Positions 37,561 through 45,923 of a DNA stretch of 64,000 nucleotides are shown here, one piece after another. Position 1 is the first letter of the stretch; every line of letters begins with the position of its first letter. Source of the stretch: Arachidicoccus sp. (GTDB taxonomy: Bacteria; Bacteroidota; Bacteroidia; Chitinophagales; Chitinophagaceae); the NCBI GenBank assembly GCA_028283605.1, contig JAPWKH010000022.1, positions 38,033-102,032 on the forward strand, given 5' to 3'. The translations under genes and the position numbers were made by a program. The notes under the pieces were generated by a model. It saw only the letters and a list, made by a program, of their open reading frames with translations, was not told the origin of the DNA and ran no database searches.

Positions 37561-37755
37561 GCTTTTATCCTTATTATATTTTATACAAATATTAAAAAAA
37601 TCTATTTAATATTATTTTTTAATAGTACCTATTTAATATACCCTTTCTCCAAAAAATAAATAATGTATCTATAAAATTTTTTGTCTGTTCTAAATTTATT
37701 TTTTGTATTTTACATGTATTAATTTATTTTTAATTGTAACAACCAAAATGCGTTT

Positions 37756-39201
37756 ATGTCGGCAAGTACCTCGTTAAAGAATTATAAGACCAGTTCTGAT
37801 ATCTGGGATGAAATGATTTGTTCTGATGGCATCCGCGATTGTTATACAACATTTGCCCAAAGCATAGAAAATATGTCTTTGGAAGAATTGTCAGCAAAAG
37901 ATGAGCTCGCGAAAAAGCTCTTTATGACGCAAGGCATTACCTTCACGGTATATAGTAATAATGAGGGATTGGAGAAAATTTTCCCATTTGATATTATTCC
38001 CAGAATTATCAAAGCGGAAGAATGGAAAACTATTGAATCGGGTATAAAACAAAGGCTTAAGGCGCTCAATATATTCTTGAAGGATATTTACGGCAAGCAG
38101 TTTATTATACATGATAATATTATTCCCGCTAATCTTATTTATTCCTGTCCGGTATTTATACGGGAGATGGTAAATGTGCAAGTGCCGTTTGATATTTATT
38201 CACACATTTCAGGGATAGATTTGATTCGTGATGTGGACGGTAAATTTTATGTGTTGGAAGATAATCTGCGTACGCCTTCAGGCGTATCTTATATGCTTGA
38301 AAACCGTATAATGACATCTCGCATTTTTCCGGACATGATACCTAATAACAAAGTACAGCGTGTGCGTGATTATCCCGATTTGCTGTTACAAAACTTATTA
38401 TCATTATCCAATCTTCAGGAAAGCTCGCCTACAGTGGTTTTACTCACACCGGGAATATACAACTCCGCATATTTTGAACATACTACACTGGCAAGATTAA
38501 TGGGTATAGAATTAGTCGAAGGCAGGGATTTGGTAGTCGAAAATCATTTTGTATATATGAAAACCACCAAGGGTTTGAAAAAAGTGGATGTAATATACAG
38601 GAGAGTAGACGATGAATTTTTAGACCCGCTAACTTTCAGGCCGGATAGTATTTTGGGTGTTCCGGGTATTTATTGGGCATACAGAAAAGGAAATGTAGCA
38701 ATTGTAAATGCGCCGGGCAATGGCGTTGCAGATGATAAAGCAATTTATTCCTACGTGCCTGATATGATAAAATATTATTTAAACGAAGAACCTATTTTAA
38801 ACAATGTACCAACTTACAGAATGGAAATTGCAGACAATAGAAAGTATGTAAAAGAAAACATTCATCGCATGGTGGTAAAGAAAACAAATGAATCCGGTGG
38901 TTACGGAATGTTGATGGGAAACAATGCAACCGCCGAAGAAATTGAAATATACCTGAAAGCTATAGAAAATGATCCGAGAAGCTTTATTGCGCAGCCCATC
39001 ATCAACCTGTCATCTGCGCCTTGTTTTGTAAACGGACAAATACAGCCGCGAAGAGTAGACCTTCGCCCATTTGCTTTATTCGGCCCGCAAGGAATTAACA
39101 TTGTGCCCGGAGGGCTTACACGTGTAGCCTTGAGAGAAGGCTCGCTTGTAGTAAATTCTTCGCAAGGTGGCGGAAGTAAAGACACTTGGGTACTGGCATA
39201 A
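37756..39201 (+). CDS. Circularly permuted type 2 ATP-grasp protein
   Basis: This protein of 481 residues belongs to the circularly permuted ATP-grasp family (COG2308). Diagnostic pieces are 'RPDSILGVPGIYWAYRKGNVAIVNAPGNGVADDKAIYSYVP', read in part, 'VKKTNESGGYGMLMG' and 'FIAQPIINLSSAPCFVNGQIQPRRVDLRPF' in part. ATP-grasp enzymes ligate a carboxylate to an amine; the substrate of this family is unknown. It begins a compact set with an alpha-E protein 44 bp downstream and a transglutaminase 10 bp further on, a combination conserved across bacteria and predicted in the literature to make or process a peptide or amide bond. Confidence 0.92.
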   Translation: MSASTSLKNYKTSSDIWDEMICSDGIRDCYTTFAQSIENMSLEELSAKDELAKKLFMTQGITFTVYSNNEGLEKIFPFDIIPRIIKAEEWKTIESGIKQRLKALNIFLKDIYGKQFIIHDNIIPANLIYSCPVFIREMVNVQVPFDIYSHISGIDLIRDVDGKFYVLEDNLRTPSGVSYMLENRIMTSRIFPDMIPNNKVQRVRDYPDLLLQNLLSLSNLQESSPTVVLLTPGIYNSAYFEHTTLARLMGIELVEGRDLVVENHFVYMKTTKGLKKVDVIYRRVDDEFLDPLTFRPDSILGVPGIYWAYRKGNVAIVNAPGNGVADDKAIYSYVPDMIKYYLNEEPILNNVPTYRMEIADNRKYVKENIHRMVVKKTNESGGYGMLMGNNATAEEIEIYLKAIENDPRSFIAQPIINLSSAPCFVNGQIQPRRVDLRPFALFGPQGINIVPGGLTRVALREGSLVVNSSQGGGSKDTWVLA

Positions 39202-39245
39202 AGTTGCATTAGAAACACATTACTATATAATCTATTCTGATAAAT

Positions 39246-40178
39246 ATGTTAAGTAGAGTTGCAGAATCAGTTTTTTGGTTGGCAAGATATATGGAGCGAA
39301 CTTCTGGCCTCTTGCGCGTATTGCGTACGAACTATGTTGGCTCGCAAGATGAGTTAAACGATTTCAGCTGGAAATCTACCCTGCAAACGTACGGTTATTT
39401 AAAAGATGAAAAGATAGAATCTGTACAGCACAATTCCAGAAAGGTATTGGAATACGTAATGCTCGACAGGGATAATGATGCATCACTTATTAATAACATA
39501 ACACGATCAAGAGAAAATGCAAGATCGGTTCAGGATAATATACCTAAAGAAGTATGGCAGGCACTCAATGACAATTATCATCTTATAAGAGAAGCCAATA
39601 TTGAAAGATTAATAAAATATGGAGATCCTGTACTTGCTTTTGATATGCTTCTGAAACAAGGAATGTGCCTGCACGGAACTATTGAACTATCCATGTCACG
39701 AGACGAAGCGTACAACTATTTAAACATCGGAAGATACATTGAGCGATGTATTATTTCTATAGATGTATTGCTAATCCATTTGAAAGAAGTGGACTTCGAT
39801 CTTACGCAATCTGACGACGCTCCTCTATGGCGATATTTGTTATATGCATTATCAGGCTATGAGTTGTATTTAAAAAACAATAAAGGATTGCTCCGCTCCG
39901 ATTTGGTAATACAGCAAATTTTATACAATCCCAATTTTGTATATTCAATAAGCTATTGCTTACGCCGTGCCCAGCGATACTTCCAGCGCTTGCAGCAAGA
40001 TAGCGAAGACGAAAGTTTCCAGTCTGTAGATTTTTTATTGGGAAAAGCATCCAATGATTTAAAATACAGTTCTCCCGATCTTAAGGATGCGCAGGCGATA
40101 AATGAAATACTGATCAATACAAGAAAAAATATTATAGAAACCACATTTGCACTTAACAAAAATTATTTTGGAATTTAA
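39246..40178 (+). CDS. Alpha-E domain protein
   Basis: This all-helical protein of 310 residues belongs to the alpha-E family (COG2307). The opening 'MLSRVAESVFWLARYMERT' is characteristic, and so are 'SRENARSVQDNIPKEVWQALN' in part and 'YNYLNIGRYIERC'. The family has conserved Arg and Glu residues but no known activity. It is always seen next to or fused with the circularly permuted ATP-grasp protein, as here. Good spacing on both sides indicates one operon. Confidence 0.93.
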   Translation: MLSRVAESVFWLARYMERTSGLLRVLRTNYVGSQDELNDFSWKSTLQTYGYLKDEKIESVQHNSRKVLEYVMLDRDNDASLINNITRSRENARSVQDNIPKEVWQALNDNYHLIREANIERLIKYGDPVLAFDMLLKQGMCLHGTIELSMSRDEAYNYLNIGRYIERCIISIDVLLIHLKEVDFDLTQSDDAPLWRYLLYALSGYELYLKNNKGLLRSDLVIQQILYNPNFVYSISYCLRRAQRYFQRLQQDSEDESFQSVDFLLGKASNDLKYSSPDLKDAQAINEILINTRKNIIETTFALNKNYFGI

Positions 40179-40188
40179 TATTTAAGAT

Positions 40189-41181
40189 ATGCCTAATTAT
40201 CATGTAAAACACATCACTCATTATTTGTATTCCTCGCCGGTAATTGATACAACTAATCAAATTATGTTATATCCGATTATTGACGATTATCAGCAATTGA
40301 ACAATCAAAATCTCGTTATCACAGGCAACCCGCTGATTGAAACTTTTACGGATTATTTTTTTAATAAGGTAGGAATGTTCTCTTTGGTAGAACCGCATTC
40401 GGAATTAATAATTAAATCATATCTGGAAATTACCACATTACCTTTGCCTCCAATTAACGATGATGAACCTTCAGAACTGCAATGGGCGCAGCTTGATGCA
40501 CTTTGTAATCAATTTCCTTATATAGATTTTTTACAAACCGAATCTATTGATGACAATGATGAATTGCAAAAGATTATCAATCAGATTTCTGATAAAAGCA
40601 AAACTCCTTTTGAAAATGTAAAAGCATTCTCGGAATATATTTACCAAAACTTTGAATATAAGAAAGGCGTTACCAGCGTGGAAACAAAGGTGAATGAAAT
40701 ATGGAAATTAAAAGCCGGCGTTTGTCAGGATTTTGCGCATATACTTTTATTAATGTTACGCAAAATGCGCATACCTGCAAAATATGTAAGCGGCTATATT
40801 TGTCCCGGCGATGAAGAAGTACGCGGCGAAGGAGCCACTCATGCATGGATAGAAGCTTATATTCCTTCTAACGGTTGGATAGGCTTTGATCCTACAAATA
40901 ACTGCATCGTGAATGATCAGCATATACGGCTTGCAGTCGGCCGCAATTTCAGCGATTGCACGCCGGTAAAAGGAACGTATAAAGGATGTTCTGAACATCG
41001 CTTACAGGTTTCGGTAGTGATTGAAAATGCCGATAATATTAAAAGAATAAAAAAGGAACAAGAGCAATTAAATCCGCCACAAATGTTTAGCTACATTTCG
41101 GACAATCCTTTGCAGAGTAATAATACAAATAGTTACAGGACTTATATAGAACAATTGCAAATGCAGCAGCAACAGCAATAA
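40189..41181 (+). CDS. Transglutaminase-like cysteine peptidase
   Basis: This cytosolic protein of 330 residues has the bacterial transglutaminase N-terminal beta region (about 1-85, opening 'YHVKHITHYLYSSPVIDT') and a transglutaminase core with the catalytic triad: Cys in 'AGVCQDFAHI' (near 177), His in 'ATHAWIEAY' (near 218) and Asp in 'GFDPTNN' (near 234). Members of this family can cut or form isopeptide bonds. It ends in a Gln-rich tail (MQQQQQ). It is the third gene of the ATP-grasp/alpha-E cassette, and by analogy may hydrolyse or transfer the product the ligase makes. Confidence 0.92.
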   Translation: MPNYHVKHITHYLYSSPVIDTTNQIMLYPIIDDYQQLNNQNLVITGNPLIETFTDYFFNKVGMFSLVEPHSELIIKSYLEITTLPLPPINDDEPSELQWAQLDALCNQFPYIDFLQTESIDDNDELQKIINQISDKSKTPFENVKAFSEYIYQNFEYKKGVTSVETKVNEIWKLKAGVCQDFAHILLLMLRKMRIPAKYVSGYICPGDEEVRGEGATHAWIEAYIPSNGWIGFDPTNNCIVNDQHIRLAVGRNFSDCTPVKGTYKGCSEHRLQVSVVIENADNIKRIKKEQEQLNPPQMFSYISDNPLQSNNTNSYRTYIEQLQMQQQQQ

Positions 41182-41209
41182 TATGTTGTGGCCGTTTATT
41201 GAATAATGT

Positions 41210-41980
41210 TTATCCTATTACAGACGCTAAAAAAGTTTGCGTAGCTGTGGCAATATCATTTGCGTTTTCCAGTGCTTTGATATAAGCGCTTCCGATAATT
41301 GCACCGTTGGAATATTTGCAAACCGATTCGAAAGTTGTTTTGTCTTTCACGCCAAAGCCCGTCAATACTGGGTTTTTCAGCGAATATGATTGTAGGCGTT
41401 GCAAATATTTTTCAACATCTTCAAAGCTTTTATCTTTTCCTGTTGTGGAAGATGAAGATACTGCGTATAAAAACCCTGAACTCAATTCATCTAAATTTTT
41501 TACACGTTCTTCAGAAGTTTCCGGCGTAACCAAAAAGATAAAATCCAATCCATATTTTTTCATAATCGCACCATACTCATTTTCAAAACTTATCTGTGGC
41601 ATATCGGGCAAAATCAATCCGTCTATACCGAGGCTTGCAGCATCTTCGCAAAATTTCTCAAATCCGTATTGCAGCACAGGATTTAGATAACCCATTAAAA
41701 CAACAGGCACGGAAATTTCTTTTCTGAAATTTTTTAATTGCTCAAACAATACCTTTATAGTCATGCCGTTTTTTAAAGCGATGCTACCGCTTTGCTGGAT
41801 TACTTCACCATCTGCCAGCGGATCGCTGTAAGGCATGCCTAATTCAATCAGATCCGCGCCATTATTTTGCAATGCTTTCATTACAACCAATGTGCTGTTC
41901 AACTTCGGGAAACCCGCAGTACAATAGACATTCAGCACGTTTTTGTTTTTGTTATCGAATAAATTTTTTATTCTATTCAT
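41210..41980 (-). CDS. trpA: Tryptophan synthase alpha chain
   Basis: This is the alpha subunit of tryptophan synthase, which cleaves indole-3-glycerol phosphate and passes indole to TrpB. At 256 residues it shows 'LIELGMPYSDPLADGEVIQQS' in part, with the catalytic glutamate (E in 'LIELG'), the Asp of 'GLILPDMPQISF', and 'VLTGFGVKDKTTF'. It is the last gene of the trp operon, convergent with the transglutaminase, whose stop is 28 bp away. Its start is preceded by a repeated AT-rich leader shared with the GNAT gene upstream. Confidence 0.96.
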   Translation of the reverse strand: MNRIKNLFDNKNKNVLNVYCTAGFPKLNSTLVVMKALQNNGADLIELGMPYSDPLADGEVIQQSGSIALKNGMTIKVLFEQLKNFRKEISVPVVLMGYLNPVLQYGFEKFCEDAASLGIDGLILPDMPQISFENEYGAIMKKYGLDFIFLVTPETSEERVKNLDELSSGFLYAVSSSSTTGKDKSFEDVEKYLQRLQSYSLKNPVLTGFGVKDKTTFESVCKYSNGAIIGSAYIKALENANDIATATQTFLASVIG

Positions 41981-42030
41981 CTTGTTAATTTGAAAATTTG
42001 ATGATGTGAAAATTTGAAAATGAAATAAAA
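41978..42030. repeat. Repeated leader element, copy upstream of trpA
   Basis: This stretch contains the trpA start codon on the minus strand and TTGAAAATTTG words. It matches 42631-42680, upstream of the GNAT gene, at about 44 of 50 positions and resembles 23025-23060 upstream of folB. It appears to be a dispersed repeat that sits directly before start codons. Confidence 0.6.
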
Positions 42031-42036
42031 TTTAGC

Positions 42037-42633
42037 TTATAATTTTTGCTTCAAATTTTCTTTTAAATGGTCAAACCATTCATTTTTTAAAATGCTTAAA
42101 ACAATTGTATCACGCCTTCCGTTTTCCATTGTTTTGTTGCTTCGCAAAACGCCTTCCACCATACAGCCAATGCTCTTCATTGCCGCAATACTTCTTTCAT
42201 TTGTATTGTCCGCTTCAAACTGCACACGCTCCATTTTCATTTCTTCAAAAGCAAATTGCAGGAGCAAAAATTTGCAATGCTTGTTCAATCCTGTTCCCTG
42301 AAAATCTTTTCCATACCAAGTTGAACCGATTGAAGTCGATTTGTGTAAAAACGAAATATCATAAAATCTAGTGCTGCCTGCATATTCATTTTTCTTTTTG
42401 TCAAAAACAATAAACGGATAATGAATTTTATTTTCCCTTGACGATAAAGCCGTAGCAATATATCTATTCAAATTCTCTATTCCCGCAGCGCCTGCATTGA
42501 TTGGCGAATACTTCCAAAGCTCAGGTTCATTCAATGAAAATACGCGCAAATGCACGTCGTCTGTAGCTTTCATCGAACGAAGCAAAACATATTCGTCTTC
42601 TAAAATGTATTCTTTATTAAAATCGAAATTCAT
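42037..42633 (-). CDS. GNAT acetyltransferase, RimJ/RimL type
   Basis: This 198-residue acetyltransferase has the RimJ/RimL-like layout: 'LRSMKATDDVHLR' at the N-terminus, 'YAGSTRFYDISF' and 'STSIGSTWYGKDFQGTGLNKHCKFLLLQFAFE' in part, and the acetyl-CoA loop with G-T-G. The C-terminal 'NERSIAAMKSIGCMVEGVLR' is the conserved RimJ/RimL end. The substrate is unknown; relatives acetylate protein N-termini or small amines. It lies between trpB and trpA and is intact, unlike two other GNAT genes in the same operon. Confidence 0.88.
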   Translation of the reverse strand: MNFDFNKEYILEDEYVLLRSMKATDDVHLRVFSLNEPELWKYSPINAGAAGIENLNRYIATALSSRENKIHYPFIVFDKKKNEYAGSTRFYDISFLHKSTSIGSTWYGKDFQGTGLNKHCKFLLLQFAFEEMKMERVQFEADNTNERSIAAMKSIGCMVEGVLRSNKTMENGRRDTIVLSILKNEWFDHLKENLKQKL

Positions 42634-42680
42634 TTTGTTAATGTGAAAATTTTACGATTTGAAAATTTGAAAATGAGATT
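42631..42680. repeat. Repeated leader element, copy upstream of the intact GNAT gene
   Basis: This is the second copy of the element described at 41978-42030, again overlapping the minus-strand start codon (CAT at 42631-42633) and containing GAAAATTTGAAAATG. Confidence 0.6.
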
Positions 42681-42697
42681 CCCGCCTACGCGGGAAT
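42678..42697. repeat. Palindrome ATTCCC-N8-GGGAAT
   Basis: A 20-bp perfect palindromic site with arms ATTCCCGC and GCGGGAAT around CTAC. It lies between the GNAT gene and trpB. It has the same form as the dRS3 repeat of Neisseria (ATTCCC, eight bases, GGGAAT), but no relationship can be shown. It could form a short hairpin in the trp mRNA. The run is G+C-rich in an A+T-rich gap. Confidence 0.6.
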
Positions 42698-42786
42698 GAC
42701 GTGCGAACTTGTTCCTATTTCATGTTTGAGTTCCTTTGTGTCGTTGCGCCTTTGTGGTTCAACTAAAATTCTGCAAGTCCTTGAAA

Positions 42787-43980
42787 TCAGCCCAAATCCC
42801 CGTTCAGACTTTTCATATAAGTATCCATATCTTTATCGCCTCTGCCACTTAAACAAACAACCACAACATCCTCTTTTTTGAAATCTAATTTTCTCAAACC
42901 GGCTAAGGCGTGCGAGCTTTCCAGCGCAGGAATAATGCCTTCCAGCCTTGTAAGATTGAATGCTTCTTTTAGCGCTTCGTCATCTGTTGCGCTTAAAAAT
43001 ATGCCGCGTTTGCTTTCAAATAAATGGGCGTGTAACGGACCAATTCCCGGATAATCCAAACCTGCGGAAATGCTGTGCGGCTCTACAACCTGACCATCTT
43101 CTGTTTGCATTACAATGCTTTTGCTTCCATGCAATACACCAAGTGTTCCGAGCTGTGTTGTTGCCGCGCTCATGCCGGAATGAATACCTTTGCCGGCAGC
43201 TTCTACGGCAACTAATTTTACATCTTCTTCGTTGAGATAATGATAAAAAGTTCCGGCCGCATTGCTGCCGCCGCCAACGCATGCGACTAAATAATCAGGT
43301 AATTCACTGCCTGTTTTTTCTTTTAATTGTTTACGAATTTCTTCGCTGATGATGCTTTGAAAACGTGCCACCATATCGGGATAAGGATGCGGGCCTACAA
43401 CACTTCCAATCACATAATGTGTATCGGTTGGATTATTGATCCAGTCTCTGATAGCTTCATTAGTTGCATCTTTTAGCGTTTGGCTTCCGCTTTTTGCAGG
43501 AATTACTTTTGCGCCTAACATTTTCATGCGTGCAACATTCGGCGCCTGGCGTTCAATATCAACCGCGCCCATGTAAACAATACATTGCAAGCCTTTCAAT
43601 GCGCACACCGTTGCCGTTGCTACGCCGTGCTGACCTGCGCCGGTTTCTGCAATGATACGCGTTTTGCCCAATCGCTGCGCTAATAGAACCTGGCCAATTG
43701 CATTGTTGATTTTGTGCGCGCCGGTATGATTAAGGTCTTCTCTTTTTAAATAGATTTTTGCACCAATCTGTGTGCTTAATCTTTCAGCAAAATACAATGG
43801 CGATGGGCGTCCTACGTAATCTCTTAATAAATATTGAAATTCTTTTTGAAAAGAATCTTCATACATGATTTCCAAATATTTGGACTTTAATTCTTCTACG
43901 TTGGGATATAACATTTCAGGAATGTATGCTCCGCCGAAGTTGCCGTAATATCCGTTTTGATCTATTTCGATTTTTTGCAT
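42787..43980 (-). CDS. trpB: Tryptophan synthase beta chain
   Basis: This is the PLP-dependent beta subunit that joins indole and serine. From ATG 43980 it has 397 residues, starting '[21 protein letters not shown]', the usual TrpB opening. PLP lysine lies in '[13 protein letters not shown]', followed by '[14 protein letters not shown]', '[12 protein letters not shown]' and the glycine-rich '[10 protein letters not shown]'. A reading frame continues upstream to 44166, but those 62 residues are encoded by a G+C-rich intergenic repeat and have nothing in common with TrpB, so they are excluded. The gene is the penultimate biosynthetic gene of the operon. Confidence 0.96.
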   Translation of the reverse strand: MQKIEIDQNGYYGNFGGAYIPEMLYPNVEELKSKYLEIMYEDSFQKEFQYLLRDYVGRPSPLYFAERLSTQIGAKIYLKREDLNHTGAHKINNAIGQVLLAQRLGKTRIIAETGAGQHGVATATVCALKGLQCIVYMGAVDIERQAPNVARMKMLGAKVIPAKSGSQTLKDATNEAIRDWINNPTDTHYVIGSVVGPHPYPDMVARFQSIISEEIRKQLKEKTGSELPDYLVACVGGGSNAAGTFYHYLNEEDVKLVAVEAAGKGIHSGMSAATTQLGTLGVLHGSKSIVMQTEDGQVVEPHSISAGLDYPGIGPLHAHLFESKRGIFLSATDDEALKEAFNLTRLEGIIPALESSHALAGLRKLDFKKEDVVVVCLSGRGDKDMDTYMKSLNGDLG

Positions 43981-44045
43981 GATTTTATAATGTTTATAAA
44001 AGGCTGCCTTGTTTTGAAATGTATATAAGTTTGGGAAACGTTTTT

Positions 44046-44210
44046 GCTGGCGGCAGCGCGTGAGGGATAGTAAGGGCGCGACGAAGGAGCGGTGCGGAGT
44101 GCAACGCAGCACCGGAGCGAAGCGAAGCCCTGCATAGCCCAACGATGAGCGATAACACGATTGCATACCGAATACTTTGCATTTCGCTCGGCGGCACGCC
44201 CAAAATATTT
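44046..44210. repeat. G+C-rich intergenic repeat element upstream of trpB
   Basis: This 165-bp block is far richer in G+C than its surroundings. It holds several short inverted motifs (for example GGTGC...GCACC at 44091-44113, and GGCGGCAGCGCG near one end against GGCGGCACGCC at the other). It looks like a REP-type dispersed element and carries words such as GCGTGAGGGATAG that recur in Bacteroidota intergenic repeats. It has no stable coding pattern of its own but leaves the trpB frame open, which creates a false N-terminal extension. Confidence 0.65.
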
Positions 44211-44247
44211 ATATTGTTAATAAAAGCCGTGATCATATTATTTGTAT

Positions 44248-45285
44248 TTACCAATCCCAATCGCTGAAGACATTTTGCTGTATTTGTTGTTGCCTTTGTT
44301 CATAAAGATCGAGCGTGTTGTTGATGATGTCTTCAAATACCTGATAGATGGTCATTAATGTGTAGGATGCGTCCGCATCATAATCTATGATAACTTTTTT
44401 GCTTCCGTTGGAAAATTGTAAAGTAAGCGTGATGGGAAGCTTGTCGCCTTCCGTTTCGTCGTTGTAAATAATGCTGTCGCCGGTGAATTGTATGTTTCGA
44501 ACGAGCGTGTCGAGATTGTTCCACAAAAGTTTTGTGAGCTTCGCTTTAAAAATTTCCGGCTTGGTTTGTTCCGGCCGAACGAAAGTAATACTCATAGGAA
44601 ACGAGGCGCCATTCATGTTTTCAATGGACAAATGATGGTGCGATCCGCCGGTATTTTCCTGTACATCGTAATCTATTCGTTGCAGCGTTAATGGATTGAG
44701 ATAACCGGATAAATGCACGAAGTAACCCAAAGTGGCATTGTATGTTAATGTATCGGAACGAAGCGGAATGTTTTCCGCAGCTTTTGAATCTATATGCCAG
44801 CGATAAAGTTGTAAATAATTTTGATTTTCGATATTTACCAAACTGAAGTATGCAGGATATTTATCGAGCTTGTCGTCTATCAAATTCATCTCCTGATAAT
44901 CGTTGCCGCGCTGTGATAAAAAGACCAGCAACTTAAACGTGGTTGTGCTCCAGTCTCCCGGTCGTCGTGCAATGTAGCCGCTTACAATCAAATCGGGTTT
45001 TCCATCGCGGTTCAAGTCGGCTTTTTGCCAACGGAATGTCTGCATATCTCGATGTAACGAATCTATCTGCGCTTTTGAAAGATTATAAAAGCTTTGCCAT
45101 TCATTACCTTCTGTTAAATAAAAATGATTCCATTGCGGTGCAGTTTCCTTATCATAGTTCTGCTGCCGTACAAATACTATTGCATCAGCATCCGAGCTGA
45201 TTTGGCTTACTGAAATTTCGCTTTGCGAAAAACCCGAAGTGCCGACTACATAAATAAATATTACGGTTAAAAGTATTCGCCTCAT
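44248..45285 (-). CDS. Secreted protein with an FG-GAP/EF-like calcium motif
   Basis: This 345-residue exported protein has a signal peptide (cleavage near GFSQS at about 21). The middle contains 'QKADLNRDGKPDLIVSGYIA', a D-x-N-x-D-G motif as found in FG-GAP/VCBS-type calcium-binding repeats. The rest is beta-rich, with a C-terminal segment resembling a ligand-binding domain. I do not recognise a family. It overlaps trpF by 4 bp (ATGA), so it is translated from the trp mRNA, although secretion and tryptophan synthesis have no known link. It is followed by the G+C-rich repeat. Confidence 0.65.
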   Translation of the reverse strand: MRRILLTVIFIYVVGTSGFSQSEISVSQISSDADAIVFVRQQNYDKETAPQWNHFYLTEGNEWQSFYNLSKAQIDSLHRDMQTFRWQKADLNRDGKPDLIVSGYIARRPGDWSTTTFKLLVFLSQRGNDYQEMNLIDDKLDKYPAYFSLVNIENQNYLQLYRWHIDSKAAENIPLRSDTLTYNATLGYFVHLSGYLNPLTLQRIDYDVQENTGGSHHHLSIENMNGASFPMSITFVRPEQTKPEIFKAKLTKLLWNNLDTLVRNIQFTGDSIIYNDETEGDKLPITLTLQFSNGSKKVIIDYDADASYTLMTIYQVFEDIINNTLDLYEQRQQQIQQNVFSDWDW

Positions 45286-45923
45286 AGCTTTATGTTTTTC
45301 AAAAAACGCTCAATCAGCGTAATGTTCTTAACGCCGTGAGCAGTTTCAAATCTGCTGTTTATATCCAACGAAAATAAATGTTTTCCTGCATCTGTTTTTG
45401 TTAAAGAATGAATGGCTTCTATATCGTTTTCGCCAATACCGCCGCTTAAAAAATATGGTTTGCTGATAGAATAATTTTGCAAAATATTCCAGCCGAATTT
45501 TTTTCCCGTGCCGCCATAATTTTTGGATGAAGTATCAAACATGAAATAGTCAACTACATCAAAATAATCATTTACTTTTCTTTCCAAATCATCTTTATCA
45601 TTCACGCCAAATGCTTTAATAACGGGCTTTTCGGAAGATATAGTTTTACAAAATTCCGGCGATTCATCGCCGTGCAATTGCACCAAATCGAGCCCGCAAT
45701 TTTTTATTTTTTGGAAAATAAAATCTTCACTTGCATTCACAAATACACCCACTTTTTTAAAAGAACCTTTTATGTTTTTAATATCAATTTCTTTCAAATG
45801 ATTTAAAACAAAACGCGGCGATTTTTCGTAAAAAATAAAACCGATGAAATCGATATTCAAATCGTTTAAAGCATTTACTTGCTCCACTTGCGTCATACCG
45901 CAGACTTTAATTTTCATGTTCAA
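45282..45923 (-). CDS. trpF: Phosphoribosylanthranilate isomerase
   Basis: This enzyme converts phosphoribosylanthranilate to its ribulose form in tryptophan synthesis. At 213 residues it shows the barrel signatures 'KIKVCGMTQVEQV' with the catalytic cysteine, 'VQLHGDESPEFCK', 'FMFDTSSKNYGGTGKKFGW' with the catalytic aspartate, and 'PYFLSGGIGENDIEAI'. It overlaps trpC by 17 bp upstream and the secreted-protein gene by 4 bp downstream, so it is tightly coupled in the operon. Confidence 0.96.
   Translation of the reverse strand: MNMKIKVCGMTQVEQVNALNDLNIDFIGFIFYEKSPRFVLNHLKEIDIKNIKGSFKKVGVFVNASEDFIFQKIKNCGLDLVQLHGDESPEFCKTISSEKPVIKAFGVNDKDDLERKVNDYFDVVDYFMFDTSSKNYGGTGKKFGWNILQNYSISKPYFLSGGIGENDIEAIHSLTKTDAGKHLFSLDINSRFETAHGVKNITLIERFLKNIKL

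Noticed and set aside
43981..44166. Extension of trpB upstream to 44166
   Set aside because: The added residues are encoded by a G+C-rich repeat and do not resemble TrpB; the ATG at 43980 gives the standard N-terminus.
44046..44210. Structured RNA or tRNA in the G+C-rich block upstream of trpB
   Set aside because: No cloverleaf, T-loop or anticodon arrangement can be drawn, and the short inverted motifs fit a repeat element better.
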